Assembly: GCA_947494925.1 (NCBI GenBank)
Contig: CANLWS010000011.1
Location: 207,309-271,308, forward strand
DNA: 64,000 nucleotides
Source of the DNA: an uncultured Alteromonadaceae bacterium
GTDB lineage: Bacteria > Pseudomonadota > Gammaproteobacteria > Enterobacterales > Alteromonadaceae
Direction of reading: 5' to 3'
Part shown: in pieces, positions 46,406 through 55,389 of the stretch
Numbering within the stretch: position 1 is the first letter of the stretch
Layout: the number at the start of each line of letters is the position of its first letter
Made by a program: the position numbers and the translations under genes
The notes under the pieces: generated by a model
Database searches by the model: none
Told to the model about the DNA's origin: nothing
The model's input: only the letters and a program-made list of their open reading frames with translations

Positions 46406-47533
46406 ATGGCCTACAGAGTACTTGTAGTTGATGACTCGACATTTTTTCGCCGTCGCGTAAAAGAAATCCTTGATCAAGACCCATTCCTGGAAGTAGTTGG
46501 CGATGCACGTAATGGTGAAGATGCGGTCAGAATGGTGTCTGAACTCAAGCCAGATGTGATTACTATGGACGTAGAAATGCCAGTGATGGATGGGATCACT
46601 GCCGTTCGCCAAATAATGTCGAAAAATCCGGTCCCTATTTTGATGTTTTCGTCTCTGACCCATGATGGCGCTGAGGCGACTCTGGATGCATTGGAAGCTG
46701 GGGCATTAGACTTTCTGCCCAAAAAATTTGAGGATATCGCTCAAAATAGAGCAGATGCAGTGGCGCTTCTGCAAGACAGAGTGAAAGCGTTAGGTAGGCG
46801 AAAATCACACGTTAAACTCAAGCCTCTGGCCAGTAAACCAGCATCGCCGGGCACTACACGATCGACTAAAATGTTTATGCGAACCTCCAGCAGCCTGGAT
46901 TTGTCTAAGCCAGATACTGTAGGTCGTACCGCAATATCGGCTTCCGGCAAACATTATAAAGTGCTCGCCGTTGGTACTTCCACAGGTGGGCCTGTGGCGC
47001 TGCAAACAATACTCACGGCATTGCCAGCACATTTTCCGTACCCAATCTTGTTGGTTCAGCATATGCCGGGTACGTTTACGTCCGCATTCGCTGAGCGTCT
47101 AAATTCACTCTGTGCAATAAGTGTTAAAGAAGCGAGTCAGGGGGATAGACTGGCCGCTGGCTCAGCATATCTTGCACCTGGTGGGAAACAAATGCTGATT
47201 GAAGGTACCAGTCGTTCTCCGCAGATCAAAATCTCTGATGCCCAGGGCATGGACCAAATAACCTATAAACCAAGTGTGGATCTCACTTTCGCTTCAGCCG
47301 CCCGTGTATTTGGAGGCGATGTGCTGGGCTTAATTCTGACCGGGATGGGTGCCGATGGTCGTGAAGGTTGCCGTGCACTAAAATCGAATGGCGCTAAAAT
47401 TTGGGCTCAGGATGAACAAAGCAGTGTGGTCTATGGAATGCCACAAGCTGTGACCTCCGCGAACATTGCAGAAAAAAATATCCCGTTAAATATGATTGCA
47501 AATCACATAACAACTGAAATGAATGTGAGTTAA
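46406..47533 (+). CDS. cheB: Protein-glutamate methylesterase CheB
   Basis: A 375-residue response regulator with an N-terminal receiver (D9-D10, phospho-acceptor D55 in [12 protein letters not shown]) and a C-terminal methylesterase with the serine in [12 protein letters not shown] in [18 protein letters not shown] and D in [11 protein letters not shown]. Removes receptor methyl groups for adaptation. No cheR is in the window. Confidence 0.96.
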   Translation: MAYRVLVVDDSTFFRRRVKEILDQDPFLEVVGDARNGEDAVRMVSELKPDVITMDVEMPVMDGITAVRQIMSKNPVPILMFSSLTHDGAEATLDALEAGALDFLPKKFEDIAQNRADAVALLQDRVKALGRRKSHVKLKPLASKPASPGTTRSTKMFMRTSSSLDLSKPDTVGRTAISASGKHYKVLAVGTSTGGPVALQTILTALPAHFPYPILLVQHMPGTFTSAFAERLNSLCAISVKEASQGDRLAAGSAYLAPGGKQMLIEGTSRSPQIKISDAQGMDQITYKPSVDLTFASAARVFGGDVLGLILTGMGADGREGCRALKSNGAKIWAQDEQSSVVYGMPQAVTSANIAEKNIPLNMIANHITTEMNVS

Positions 47534-47604
47534 AGTTACTATCCCGCAGGGATTGATGATTTGTCACACCAAAATTAGACGTTAATGAACTATAGGATTC
47601 GACC

Positions 47605-48378
47605 TTGATTGTTTGGACAATTGCCAATCAAAAAGGAGGAGTGGGTAAAACTACTACTACCGTGACGCTGGGTGGCTTGTTGGCACAAAGCGGTAAACGT
47701 GTGTTATTGGTTGATACAGATCCCCATGCGTCACTTAGTTACTACTTTGGTGTCGATTCTGAAGCCTTGTCTGTGAGCGTTTACGATGTTTTTGTCGCAG
47801 GTAAAAAACTGAATAAAGATTTTGTTATGGATTGTCTTTGTCCTAGCAAATTGGATTCACTTTTCATATTACCTGCGACCATGACGTTGGCTACCCTTGA
47901 TCGCCAAATGGGCACGCAAAGCGGGATGGGACTGATCCTTAAAAAAGCATTAGCATTGGTCAAAGATGAATTTGATTATGTACTGTTGGATTGTCCGCCG
48001 GTTCTCGGAGTCCTTATGGTCAACGCTCTGGCTGCATGCAACAGAATACTGGTACCAGTACAAACAGAATTTTTGGCACTGAAAGGGTTGGACAGAATGA
48101 TGCATACTTTGGAAATAATGGCTAAGTCCAAAGATCACAACTATGCGTATACCATTATTCCAACTATGTATGATAAGCGCGTGAATGCAGCTGCAGAAGC
48201 CTACAAGACGTTAAGGAGTGATTATGGGGACAAGGTCTGGTCAGGTGTTATTCCAGTGGATACGCGGTTCAGGGACGCTAGCCAGGCGCAAACGCCACCA
48301 TCAGTATTTTGTCCTAAGTCCCGTGGTGTCTACGCATATGAAAGTCTTTTAAATCATTTACACAATTCGGAGCAATAG
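47605..48378 (+). CDS. parC: ParA-like ATPase ParC, polar localisation of chemotaxis arrays
   Basis: A 257-residue ParA/Soj-type ATPase (NQKGGVGKTTTTVTLGG, VLLVDTDPHAS, YVLLDCPPVLG). It is not a chromosome-partition ParA, because there is no parB and it lies between cheB and a CheW-like gene. In Vibrio this gene (ParC) brings chemotaxis arrays to the pole and works with ParP. The TTG start gives MIVWTIANQKGG, as in Vibrio homologues. Confidence 0.93.
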   Translation: MIVWTIANQKGGVGKTTTTVTLGGLLAQSGKRVLLVDTDPHASLSYYFGVDSEALSVSVYDVFVAGKKLNKDFVMDCLCPSKLDSLFILPATMTLATLDRQMGTQSGMGLILKKALALVKDEFDYVLLDCPPVLGVLMVNALAACNRILVPVQTEFLALKGLDRMMHTLEIMAKSKDHNYAYTIIPTMYDKRVNAAAEAYKTLRSDYGDKVWSGVIPVDTRFRDASQAQTPPSVFCPKSRGVYAYESLLNHLHNSEQ

Positions 48379-48380
48379 TA

Positions 48381-49097
48381 ATGAGTGGTGGCAGCTTTGC
48401 CAAAGAAGAATTAGTTGAGGACTTTTTGACGTCGCTACTGACTGATGTCGTGGACGATGACCCTCTTCAGCGGGAAAATGTCGCCAAGTTGCTTGAATCT
48501 GCCAATCCAGAGACATTAAAAAGTGAGCAAGTTCAAAGTCTTAGTTCTGAGCAGACAACGCCAATTGATGCTAAAGTTATTACACAAGAGGTCGAAAAGG
48601 TAGAACAGCCCGAAATAGTTCAACAGGCTGTGTCTGAGACGGATTATTCTGAGAATGAATTTCAGGCATTATTCTTTGAGGTTTCTGGATTAAAACTGGC
48701 TGTTCCGCTTACTGAACTAGGTGGGATCCATAAAATTGAAAAAATCGGTCCGCTGTTCGGCAAGCCGGATTGGTTTAAAGGAGTTATGCTCCACCGTGAT
48801 GAGAAGCTCAGTGTGGTGGACACCGCTAAATGGGTAATGCCAGAAAAATATAACGAAAAACTGGCAGAAAGCTTAAATTATCAATATCTTATTATGTTAG
48901 ATGAAAGTGGTTGGGGATTAGCTTGTGAAAATTTGGTTAATACTGAAACCCTCCAACCAGAAGACGTAAAATGGCGTGAAGCTCATGGAAAAAGACCATG
49001 GCTAGCCGGAATGGTAAAACAAAAAATGTGCGCTTTGATTAATGTCAGCCAATTAGTGGCCTTACTTAATCAAGGTCTTGACAGCAATGATCAATAG
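48381..49097 (+). CDS. parP: CheW-like array protein ParP
   Basis: A 238-residue protein with an acidic, probably disordered first 90 residues and a CheW-like C-terminal domain (QALFFEVSGLKLAVPLTELGGI, WFKGVMLHRDEKLSVVDTAKWV). Starts 2 bases after parC. In Vibrio ParP links ParC to CheA through its C-terminal domain and stops CheA from leaving the pole. Confidence 0.9.
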   Translation: MSGGSFAKEELVEDFLTSLLTDVVDDDPLQRENVAKLLESANPETLKSEQVQSLSSEQTTPIDAKVITQEVEKVEQPEIVQQAVSETDYSENEFQALFFEVSGLKLAVPLTELGGIHKIEKIGPLFGKPDWFKGVMLHRDEKLSVVDTAKWVMPEKYNEKLAESLNYQYLIMLDESGWGLACENLVNTETLQPEDVKWREAHGKRPWLAGMVKQKMCALINVSQLVALLNQGLDSNDQ

Positions 49098-49123
49098 ACA
49101 CAGCTTGCTAGGGAGCAGGTCAT

Positions 49124-49618
49124 ATGACTGAAGATAGAAGTACAAACAACGCAGCAGTAGATGCTAATGATGAGGTCTTACAATGGGTGACATACCGCCT
49201 TGGCGAAGAAACATACGGCATCAATGTTATGCAAGTTCAAGAAGTATTGCGACATACCGAAATTGCTCCTGTGCCAGGTGCTCCTGATTATGTATTAGGC
49301 ATTATCAACCTGCGCGGAAACGTTGTCACTGTCATCGATACCCGCGCAAGATTCGGGCTTCCTCCAACGGATATTACCGATAACACCCGAATAGTCATTA
49401 TCGAGTCCGATGAGCAGGTAGTCGGGATTTTGGTAGATAGTGTCGCGGAAGTTGTTTATTTGCGGTCATCAGAGATAGACAGCGCACCTAATGTAGGTAC
49501 AGAGGAAAGCGCCAAATTTATCCAAGGTGTCAGTAATCGTGATGGTGAGCTACTTATCCTTGTTGATTTAAATAAATTGCTAAGTGATGAAGAGTGGGAC
49601 GAAATCAGTAGTATTTGA
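49124..49618 (+). CDS. cheW: Chemotaxis coupling protein CheW
   Basis: A 164-residue CheW: VTYRLGEETYGINVMQVQEVL, IAPVPGAPDYVLGIINLRGNVVTVID and EVVYL. It couples receptors to CheA. Last gene before the terminator at 49639. Confidence 0.96.
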   Translation: MTEDRSTNNAAVDANDEVLQWVTYRLGEETYGINVMQVQEVLRHTEIAPVPGAPDYVLGIINLRGNVVTVIDTRARFGLPPTDITDNTRIVIIESDEQVVGILVDSVAEVVYLRSSEIDSAPNVGTEESAKFIQGVSNRDGELLILVDLNKLLSDEEWDEISSI

Positions 49619-49638
49619 TTTCTTGTCATGCTTCAACA

Positions 49639-49672
49639 AGCCCTGACAATGCCTTCAGGGCTTTTTCGTTTT
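49639..49672 (+). terminator. Terminator after cheW
   Basis: Stem AGCCCTGA/TCAGGGCT with an 8-base loop, then TTTT, C, G and a T run. The DUF2802 gene after it therefore needs its own promoter or readthrough. Confidence 0.85.
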
Positions 49673-49733
49673 TACCCGACTAGCACATATTATTAAATAC
49701 GAAATAGGGTAACGATTCAGGTGAATAAGTTTG

Positions 49734-50156
49734 ATGAATGATATTTTAATATTGTTAGTGGTCAGCTTCAGTGTTCTTCTTATTCTGATGTTCATTCTGA
49801 TCTTCACATTGCACGCCCGGAATTCCAAGAAAATACAGTCACTTCTGACAGAACATCAGAAGTTGGAGCAGCAATCTGTCCTTTTTAAGCAGCATTTGAT
49901 GCAGATAGAAGAGAACTTGAACGAATTGCGAGCAGGTAACCGTGGGGTGAGTGAGAGAGTCAATACTGTTGCAGAACAGGTTAAGGATATTGCTGAAAGA
50001 CAGGAACAAATTATCAATAGCGAACCCGAAAGTCGACTTTATAGTAAGGCCAGTAAAATGGCCGCCCAAGGTGCTTCTGTTGAAGAATTAATGCAAGATT
50101 GTGAACTCCCCAAGGCGGAAGCGGAATTGTTGGTTTCCCTCCACAACCCCGTTTAG
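49734..50156 (+). CDS. DUF2802 membrane-anchored coiled-coil protein
   Basis: About 140 residues: one N-terminal membrane span (DILILLVVSFSVLLILMFIL), a coiled coil (about 35-100, HQKLEQQSVLFKQHLMQIEENL and following) and a C-terminal helix-turn-helix-like tail (SKASKMAAQGASVEELMQDCELPKAEAELL). DUF2802 genes follow cheW in many Vibrio-type flagellar loci; function is unknown. Start ATG 49734; a TTG one codon earlier is possible. Confidence 0.88.
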   Translation: MNDILILLVVSFSVLLILMFILIFTLHARNSKKIQSLLTEHQKLEQQSVLFKQHLMQIEENLNELRAGNRGVSERVNTVAEQVKDIAERQEQIINSEPESRLYSKASKMAAQGASVEELMQDCELPKAEAELLVSLHNPV

Positions 50157-50175
50157 CCAAAGAGTTACCAAGCGC

Positions 50176-50826
50176 TTACCTTTGATAGTTCAAGGACCTA
50201 TATTTACCCGAATAAGCAATCATCAACAACGCCGCCAGGATCACGGGTCCTTCTTGCCACATACTATCTTGTATCATAAACAAAGTGATGACTTCAGTAA
50301 GCAAAATGCCACTGAGAATGGTCACCGCCAACCAGCGATAACTAAACCGTATCGAAAGTAACAAGCCTATACTGGTAAGTATGGTAGGCACGGGAAGCAG
50401 TCCAACACCACTTGGTTGTAACCCATATCCCAGCGTTTTTAAAAGCAAAGGTCTGACTAATACAATATAAACTATGGTTGAACTTAATAACGCTAACTCT
50501 ATAGCATCAAACTGTGATTTAGCGCGAATTGCCAATGCAATAAAAACCGGTGTGAGAAGCAGGCAAAAAGCGCCTATGTAGCGTGCGAACCAATTGATGC
50601 TGCCATATTCAATAATGTAGTATCGCCACGCCAGCCAAGTCCAACAAAGTGCCAAGGTCCATAATAAAACCCGACTGGCGTACCTGTTTTTGAATGCCGT
50701 TAAGGTGCCGATTAAGATCACATTGACTAGGGCAGCTAACCAGAGAAAGTCTGATGAGTAGGTAAATACCATTCGCCAATATACTTCGGAAGAAAACAGC
50801 AAATAGTCATACATTGAGTAATCCAT
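50176..50826 (-). CDS. Multi-span membrane protein, unknown (DUF6064-like)
   Basis: A 216-residue protein with about seven membrane spans and Trp/Tyr-rich ends. It resembles DUF6064-type proteins by size and hydropathy only; I am not sure. It shares one base with the stop of the Tat aldo/keto reductase gene and is co-transcribed with it. Confidence 0.75.
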   Translation of the reverse strand: MDYSMYDYLLFSSEVYWRMVFTYSSDFLWLAALVNVILIGTLTAFKNRYASRVLLWTLALCWTWLAWRYYIIEYGSINWFARYIGAFCLLLTPVFIALAIRAKSQFDAIELALLSSTIVYIVLVRPLLLKTLGYGLQPSGVGLLPVPTILTSIGLLLSIRFSYRWLAVTILSGILLTEVITLFMIQDSMWQEGPVILAALLMIAYSGKYRSLNYQR

Positions 50827-51752
50827 TAAATTCCTTGCAGATAGTTAAGCATTTTTTTTCGTTGTTTTTCGTTTGGGAGTTCCATATTTAATGCCGCCTG
50901 CATGTTTTGCTGCATGTGATTCGTTTTTGATGTGGCGGGAATAGCACAGGTAACTGCAGGGTGAGAAATAATAAAACGTAAAAAGTACTGAGCCCAATTC
51001 TCACATCCTAATTCTGCACTCCACCGTGGCAAGGGCTTGTTGCTGACCCTTTGAAACAACCTGCCACCCTGGAACGGTCGGTTTGCAATGACTGCTATGC
51101 CCTTATCTCTTGCGAGTGGCAACAATTCAGTTTCAACTTCTCGGTCGAGTACGTTATAGGTCACTTGAACAAAATCGATATTTTGGGATTCTATAATTTT
51201 GCGCAGTTCTCCATGTCTTCTTCCATGTGATGTGGTAACACCTACATAGCGAATTAACTTTTGTTGTTTCAGCTCAGATAACATGGCAAGTTGATCCTGC
51301 CAGGCGACCAAATTATGAACCTGAACCAGATCTAGTTGGCGTCGTTCCCACAACATCTGTGAATCTTCAAACTGACGTTTTCCTTCAGTTACCGAGTTGC
51401 TCCAGGTTTTGGTGGCCGAGAAAAGGTTTTGTGCATGTGTAAGGTGGCCTAAAGCATGACCAATGACTCGTTCGGATGATCCGTACATAGGTGATGAGTC
51501 GATTAACTGACCGCCGAGAGAAAAGAAAGTGGAGAGAACTTTGGTTCGTTCATATAAAAGGTGCTTGTCCCTACCAACGTTAAAGGTGATCCAGGTTCCC
51601 ATTCCAATAGGGTTTATCAGTTCCAGTGTACTGGGAATTGTTTTTTGTAAGTGACGTGTTCGCTTGCCCGCCCATACATCGGGTGTGGCAAGCAAGCTCG
51701 CACTAGCCATACTACCTAGTAAAAAAGACCTGCGATCAAGGTGATCATGCAT
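50826..51752 (-). CDS. Aldo/keto reductase with Tat signal
   Basis: A 308-residue protein with a twin-arginine signal (DRRSFLLGSMASASLLATPDVWA), then an AKR barrel: LIDSSPMYGSSERVIG (catalytic Asp/Tyr region), DLVQVHNLVAW and VTYNVLDREVETELLPLARDKGIAVIANRPF. Export by Tat implies a folded, cofactor-loaded periplasmic enzyme. Substrate unknown. In an operon with the membrane protein downstream. Confidence 0.9.
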   Translation of the reverse strand: MHDHLDRRSFLLGSMASASLLATPDVWAGKRTRHLQKTIPSTLELINPIGMGTWITFNVGRDKHLLYERTKVLSTFFSLGGQLIDSSPMYGSSERVIGHALGHLTHAQNLFSATKTWSNSVTEGKRQFEDSQMLWERRQLDLVQVHNLVAWQDQLAMLSELKQQKLIRYVGVTTSHGRRHGELRKIIESQNIDFVQVTYNVLDREVETELLPLARDKGIAVIANRPFQGGRLFQRVSNKPLPRWSAELGCENWAQYFLRFIISHPAVTCAIPATSKTNHMQQNMQAALNMELPNEKQRKKMLNYLQGI

Positions 51753-51833
51753 ATACGCTGACTTTCGTTCATTTTCTTCAGCCTAAGAGATTGTCAGGTC
51801 TGGCTGTAAAGGCAACCTTATTAGGACCAACGA

Positions 51834-53165
51834 TCAATTTTTTCCGATAAAAGTACTTTTTCGGGCTGCTTCGAATTTTTCAAGGATCTGATCAATTCGC
51901 TTGGGGTTTGCGACGAATTCCTGGAACAAAAGGAGTGCCTTGTCTGAAAATCCTTTGGGAGTATCCCGATCGAAAAACTGAGCAAATCCGGCGGCACGTT
52001 CAATTTGATGTTTTCCCTGTTCAGTAAAATAAAGTGCCCGGCTTTTAGAAAGTTTATTGGCTGAAATTTTTCCCACGTAATTGCTCAATATGGTTTGCGT
52101 CTCAGCTTGTGCGAGGTAGACGAGAAAACGCTGTGCAGCCTCTTTTTTAGCTGATGTCTCATTGAGCACTGCAACATCTAACGGCACGTCCTCGTATACA
52201 GGCATATCTTGTCGAATTGATGGAAACGGAAAATAACCCAACGAATCAACAACTGGTTCGGGAACCTGGGCAATAAAAAAGTTGCCCATCAGAGACATGG
52301 CGACATAGTCACGATAGAGGTAAGGCAAGCCTTGCGTCCAGGATAAATTCAACTGTTCCGGATTGAACGCACCTGCCTCTATGACTTCCGCCCAATAGGT
52401 AAATATTTCTTTCACTCTGGGATCGGTGAAAGGGATCTGACCCGAGAGTAATTCCAAGTGAAATGACAAGCCATTTATCCGTAAATTGATGTAGTCAAAC
52501 CAGGCTGCCAATGTCCAGCTTGTTTCACCCGTTAACAGTAAGGGTGTAATATTCTTTTCTTTTAACTCTCTGATCAATTGTAAAAACTCAGCCCAGGTTT
52601 GAGGTGCTGTTAATCCTAGTTTTCTGAACAGGGGCTTCTTGTAATAAAAACCCCATTGATAGTAATTAAGTGGTACTGCAAAAGGCTTTTTGTTGAAGGA
52701 TACAGATTGACGAATCTGCGGTGTAAATACCTGATCCAGGTTTTGCTGATGCCAGATTTCAGACAAGTTACTAATCCGTTCAGTTTTTATCAGAGACATC
52801 AATTGTTCACCGGCATAACATAGGATAACGTCAGCGTTGGTGGATTCTCCGTGCAACAGTCCAGTAATCATTTGTTTATGTTCGCTGAACACGCGGGTAG
52901 AGACTTTAACAGCAATATCAGGATTCTGAGCCTCAAAATTTCGAGCCAGCAGGTGATAGACCTCTTGCTGAGTCACGGAAGAGGGGTTAACCGCAAACTC
53001 TAGAGTTGTGACTTGGGCAAAAGCATGCCCTACCAATGCTAAATAGAAAACAAGCAAACAGCGCGCGCTGAATCCAAAATATCTCTCAATTAATGTTTTA
53101 GCCGCATAAGTTGTAGTCACTAATGTTGTCTGCTTTATGTACATAAAAACTGATTTTTCATCCAT
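51834..53165 (-). CDS. ABC-type solute-binding protein, carbohydrate type (orphan)
   Basis: A 443-residue family 1 extracellular binding protein: LEFAVNPSSVTQQEVYHLLARNFEAQNPDIAV, SFNKKPFAVPLNYYQWGFYY, WAEFLQLIRELKEKNITPLLLTG. The hydrophobic signal core comes late (about 33-49, cleavage near AFA-Q), so the true start may be downstream of 53165, for example the ATG at 53144. No permease or ATPase gene is adjacent, so it may serve a transporter or sensor encoded elsewhere. Confidence 0.88.
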   Translation of the reverse strand: MDEKSVFMYIKQTTLVTTTYAAKTLIERYFGFSARCLLVFYLALVGHAFAQVTTLEFAVNPSSVTQQEVYHLLARNFEAQNPDIAVKVSTRVFSEHKQMITGLLHGESTNADVILCYAGEQLMSLIKTERISNLSEIWHQQNLDQVFTPQIRQSVSFNKKPFAVPLNYYQWGFYYKKPLFRKLGLTAPQTWAEFLQLIRELKEKNITPLLLTGETSWTLAAWFDYINLRINGLSFHLELLSGQIPFTDPRVKEIFTYWAEVIEAGAFNPEQLNLSWTQGLPYLYRDYVAMSLMGNFFIAQVPEPVVDSLGYFPFPSIRQDMPVYEDVPLDVAVLNETSAKKEAAQRFLVYLAQAETQTILSNYVGKISANKLSKSRALYFTEQGKHQIERAAGFAQFFDRDTPKGFSDKALLLFQEFVANPKRIDQILEKFEAARKSTFIGKN

Positions 53166-53281
53166 TCAGATTCGATTTTCTCTTAGGTATTAAAAGCTGA
53201 CGACATTTATCTCAGGTAAAAAAATCAATGCTCAAATAGATCTACAATCACTAATATGACAGATTTACCTAAAATATCCAC

Positions 53282-53321
53282 AAACGTTTAGACGTCTAGA
53301 CGTAAAGATGTTGACATTTGC
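53282..53321 (+). promoter_or_regulatory. Tandem MetJ boxes upstream of metA
   Basis: Five contiguous 8-base units: AAACGTTT, AGACGTCT, AGACGTAA, AGATGTTG, ACATTTGC. The second is a perfect met box (AGACGTCT) and its neighbours match at 5 to 6 positions. MetJ with SAM binds such tandem boxes and represses methionine genes. They lie 50 to 90 bases before metA. Confidence 0.88.
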
Positions 53322-53371
53322 ATTGCTTTGTAAGAGATTGTCCGCAATATTTGAGAATAAAGGGAGCGCTG

Positions 53372-54325
53372 ATGCCAATACGTATTCCAAGTGAATTACC
53401 TGCCCAGGGAATTCTCCATGAAGAGAATATATTTGTCATGGAAACTGAACGCGCTTCAAGCCAGGATATTCGTCCGCTGGAAGTGGGTATACTTAATCTG
53501 ATGCCCAACAAAATCGAAACAGAAGTTCAGATTTTGCGACTTCTTTCCAATACGCCTCTGCAAATCAATATTGATCTAATTCGTATTGACAATCAGGCGC
53601 CAAAAAACACACCTAAAGCGCACATGGACAATTTTTATCGAACCTTTGATGAAGTGGCAACAAAACGATATGACGGATTGATAGTGACTGGTGCACCACT
53701 TGCGTTGTTGGAATATGAGCAGGTGAAATATTGGGATAAGATGACAGTTGTGATGGATTGGGCCAGGCGCCATGTCCAATCTACCATGTTTTTATGTTGG
53801 GCCGCCCATGCCGCTATTTATCACTTCTATGGCAAAAACAGACTGTTGAGGGAAAATAAAATTGTGGGTGTGTTTCCCCATTTAGTACAAGATGAAAAAA
53901 ATGAGCTGATGCGTGGTTTTGATCCTACATTCAATGCACCCCATTCTCGCTACGGTGAAATTCCTTTGGTTGATTACCAATCTATAGATGAGTTGAACGT
54001 ATTGGCAAGCTCCGAGAAGACCGGCGCTTATTTGGTTTCGTCAAAGGATAAACGCCTGGTATTTATTACCGGGCATCCTGAATATGACCCCGACACCCTG
54101 GAACAGGAGTACATTCGAGACTCCAAGGCGGGATTGAATCCAGCCGTTCCAGAGAATTATTACCCCGAAGATGACGTGGAAAAGCCTGCAATGGTAACTT
54201 GGCGTTCTCATGGTAATCTTCTGTTTAACAATTGGTTGAATTATTATGTTTATCAGACCACCCCATTTGATCTGACAAATCTGACTACACAAGATACAGC
54301 AAGGACCCAGCGTGACAAAAACTGA
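53372..54325 (+). CDS. metA: Homoserine O-succinyltransferase/acetyltransferase
   Basis: A 317-residue enzyme for the first committed step of methionine synthesis. Catalytic C142 (FLCWAAHA), H235 and E237 (ITGHPEYD) are at the family positions. The ATG at 53372 with AAAGGGAGC upstream gives the conserved start [11 protein letters not shown]; an upstream in-frame ATG at 53318 would run through the leader. Whether succinyl- or acetyl-CoA is used cannot be told with certainty. The stop overlaps the next gene by 14 bases. Confidence 0.97.
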   Translation: MPIRIPSELPAQGILHEENIFVMETERASSQDIRPLEVGILNLMPNKIETEVQILRLLSNTPLQINIDLIRIDNQAPKNTPKAHMDNFYRTFDEVATKRYDGLIVTGAPLALLEYEQVKYWDKMTVVMDWARRHVQSTMFLCWAAHAAIYHFYGKNRLLRENKIVGVFPHLVQDEKNELMRGFDPTFNAPHSRYGEIPLVDYQSIDELNVLASSEKTGAYLVSSKDKRLVFITGHPEYDPDTLEQEYIRDSKAGLNPAVPENYYPEDDVEKPAMVTWRSHGNLLFNNWLNYYVYQTTPFDLTNLTTQDTARTQRDKN

Positions 54326-55367
54326 ACAATCACAGTTTCGACAACAAGCAAATCAACGAATATTAGTCCTGGATGGTGCGATGGGTACCATGATTCAGCG
54401 CCATAAACTTGAAGAGCAGGATTACCGTGGAGAACGTTTTTCTGATTGGGCTTCAGACATAAAAGGCAATAACGATTTATTGGTCCTGACGCAACCTGAC
54501 ATTATCTTTGATATTCATTGTCAATACCTGGAGGCTGGTGCTGACATAATCGAAACCAACACCTTTAACGCCACCACTATTTCGATGGCCGACTACAACA
54601 TGCAGTCGCTGGCGAAAGAAATTAACATTGAAGCGGCTAAACTGGCCCGTAAAGCAGCAGACAAATTTACCAGCCTTACGCCCCAAAAACCCAGATTTGT
54701 TGCCGGTGTTCTTGGGCCTACAAGTAAGACTGCATCTATCTCTCCTGATGTTAATGATCCCGGGATGCGTAATGTGACTTTCGATGAACTGGTTGCAGCC
54801 TACGTTGAAGCTACTGAAGGTCTAATCGAAGGAGGGGCAGACCTTATCTTAATAGAGACTATTTTTGATACTTTGAATGCCAAAGCTGCTGCATTTGCAG
54901 TTGAACAAGTATTTGAATCCTTGGCAATGCGCCTGCCTGTAATGATTTCAGGCACGATCACTGATGCATCGGGTCGTACTTTATCCGGCCAGACGGCTGA
55001 GGCTTTCTATTATTCTCTGCGTCACGTGTCGCCAGTTTCTTTTGGTCTCAACTGCGCATTGGGACCTGATTTGTTACGTCAATATGTAGAAGAAATTTCA
55101 GATGTGGCAACTTGCCTTGTCTCTGCTCACCCTAATGCCGGGCTGCCTAATGAGTTTGGCGAATATGATATGGAGGGAGATGAAATGGCAGCACATATCA
55201 GAGAATGGGCTGAATCGGGACTAGTGAATATTGTAGGTGGATGTTGCGGCAGTTCGCCGGATCATATTTCAGCAATAGCAAAATCCATTGAGGGTCTTGT
55301 GCCGCGCACACCAGTGGAAGAAAGCGCCAAAATGCGTTTATCCGGCCTTGAACCTTTCGTTCATTAA
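54312..55367 (+). CDS. metH: Methionine synthase, homocysteine-binding subunit (split MetH, N-part)
   Basis: A 351-residue homocysteine S-methyltransferase barrel equal to the first module of cobalamin-dependent MetH. Zinc ligands C248 (LNCALGP) and C311/C312 (GGCCGSSP) are present, as is [10 protein letters not shown]. The protein ends [14 protein letters not shown], exactly where the one-chain enzyme continues into the folate domain. GTG start inside the end of metA. The folate, B12 and activation modules are in the next gene, in another frame. Confidence 0.93.
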   Translation: MTKTEQSQFRQQANQRILVLDGAMGTMIQRHKLEEQDYRGERFSDWASDIKGNNDLLVLTQPDIIFDIHCQYLEAGADIIETNTFNATTISMADYNMQSLAKEINIEAAKLARKAADKFTSLTPQKPRFVAGVLGPTSKTASISPDVNDPGMRNVTFDELVAAYVEATEGLIEGGADLILIETIFDTLNAKAAAFAVEQVFESLAMRLPVMISGTITDASGRTLSGQTAEAFYYSLRHVSPVSFGLNCALGPDLLRQYVEEISDVATCLVSAHPNAGLPNEFGEYDMEGDEMAAHIREWAESGLVNIVGGCCGSSPDHISAIAKSIEGLVPRTPVEESAKMRLSGLEPFVH

Positions 55368-55389
55368 TCAGAATTGGGATAACAATATA

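Noticed and set aside
47605..48378. Chromosome-partition ParA (soj)
   Set aside because: No parB or parS next to it; it lies within the chemotaxis operon followed by a CheW-like ParP gene, so ParC is the better call.
55288..55389. 34-codon upstream extension of the second metH gene
   Set aside because: It overlaps the first metH gene in another frame and is unlike MetH; the ATG at 55390 has a ribosome-binding site and starts the conserved folate domain.
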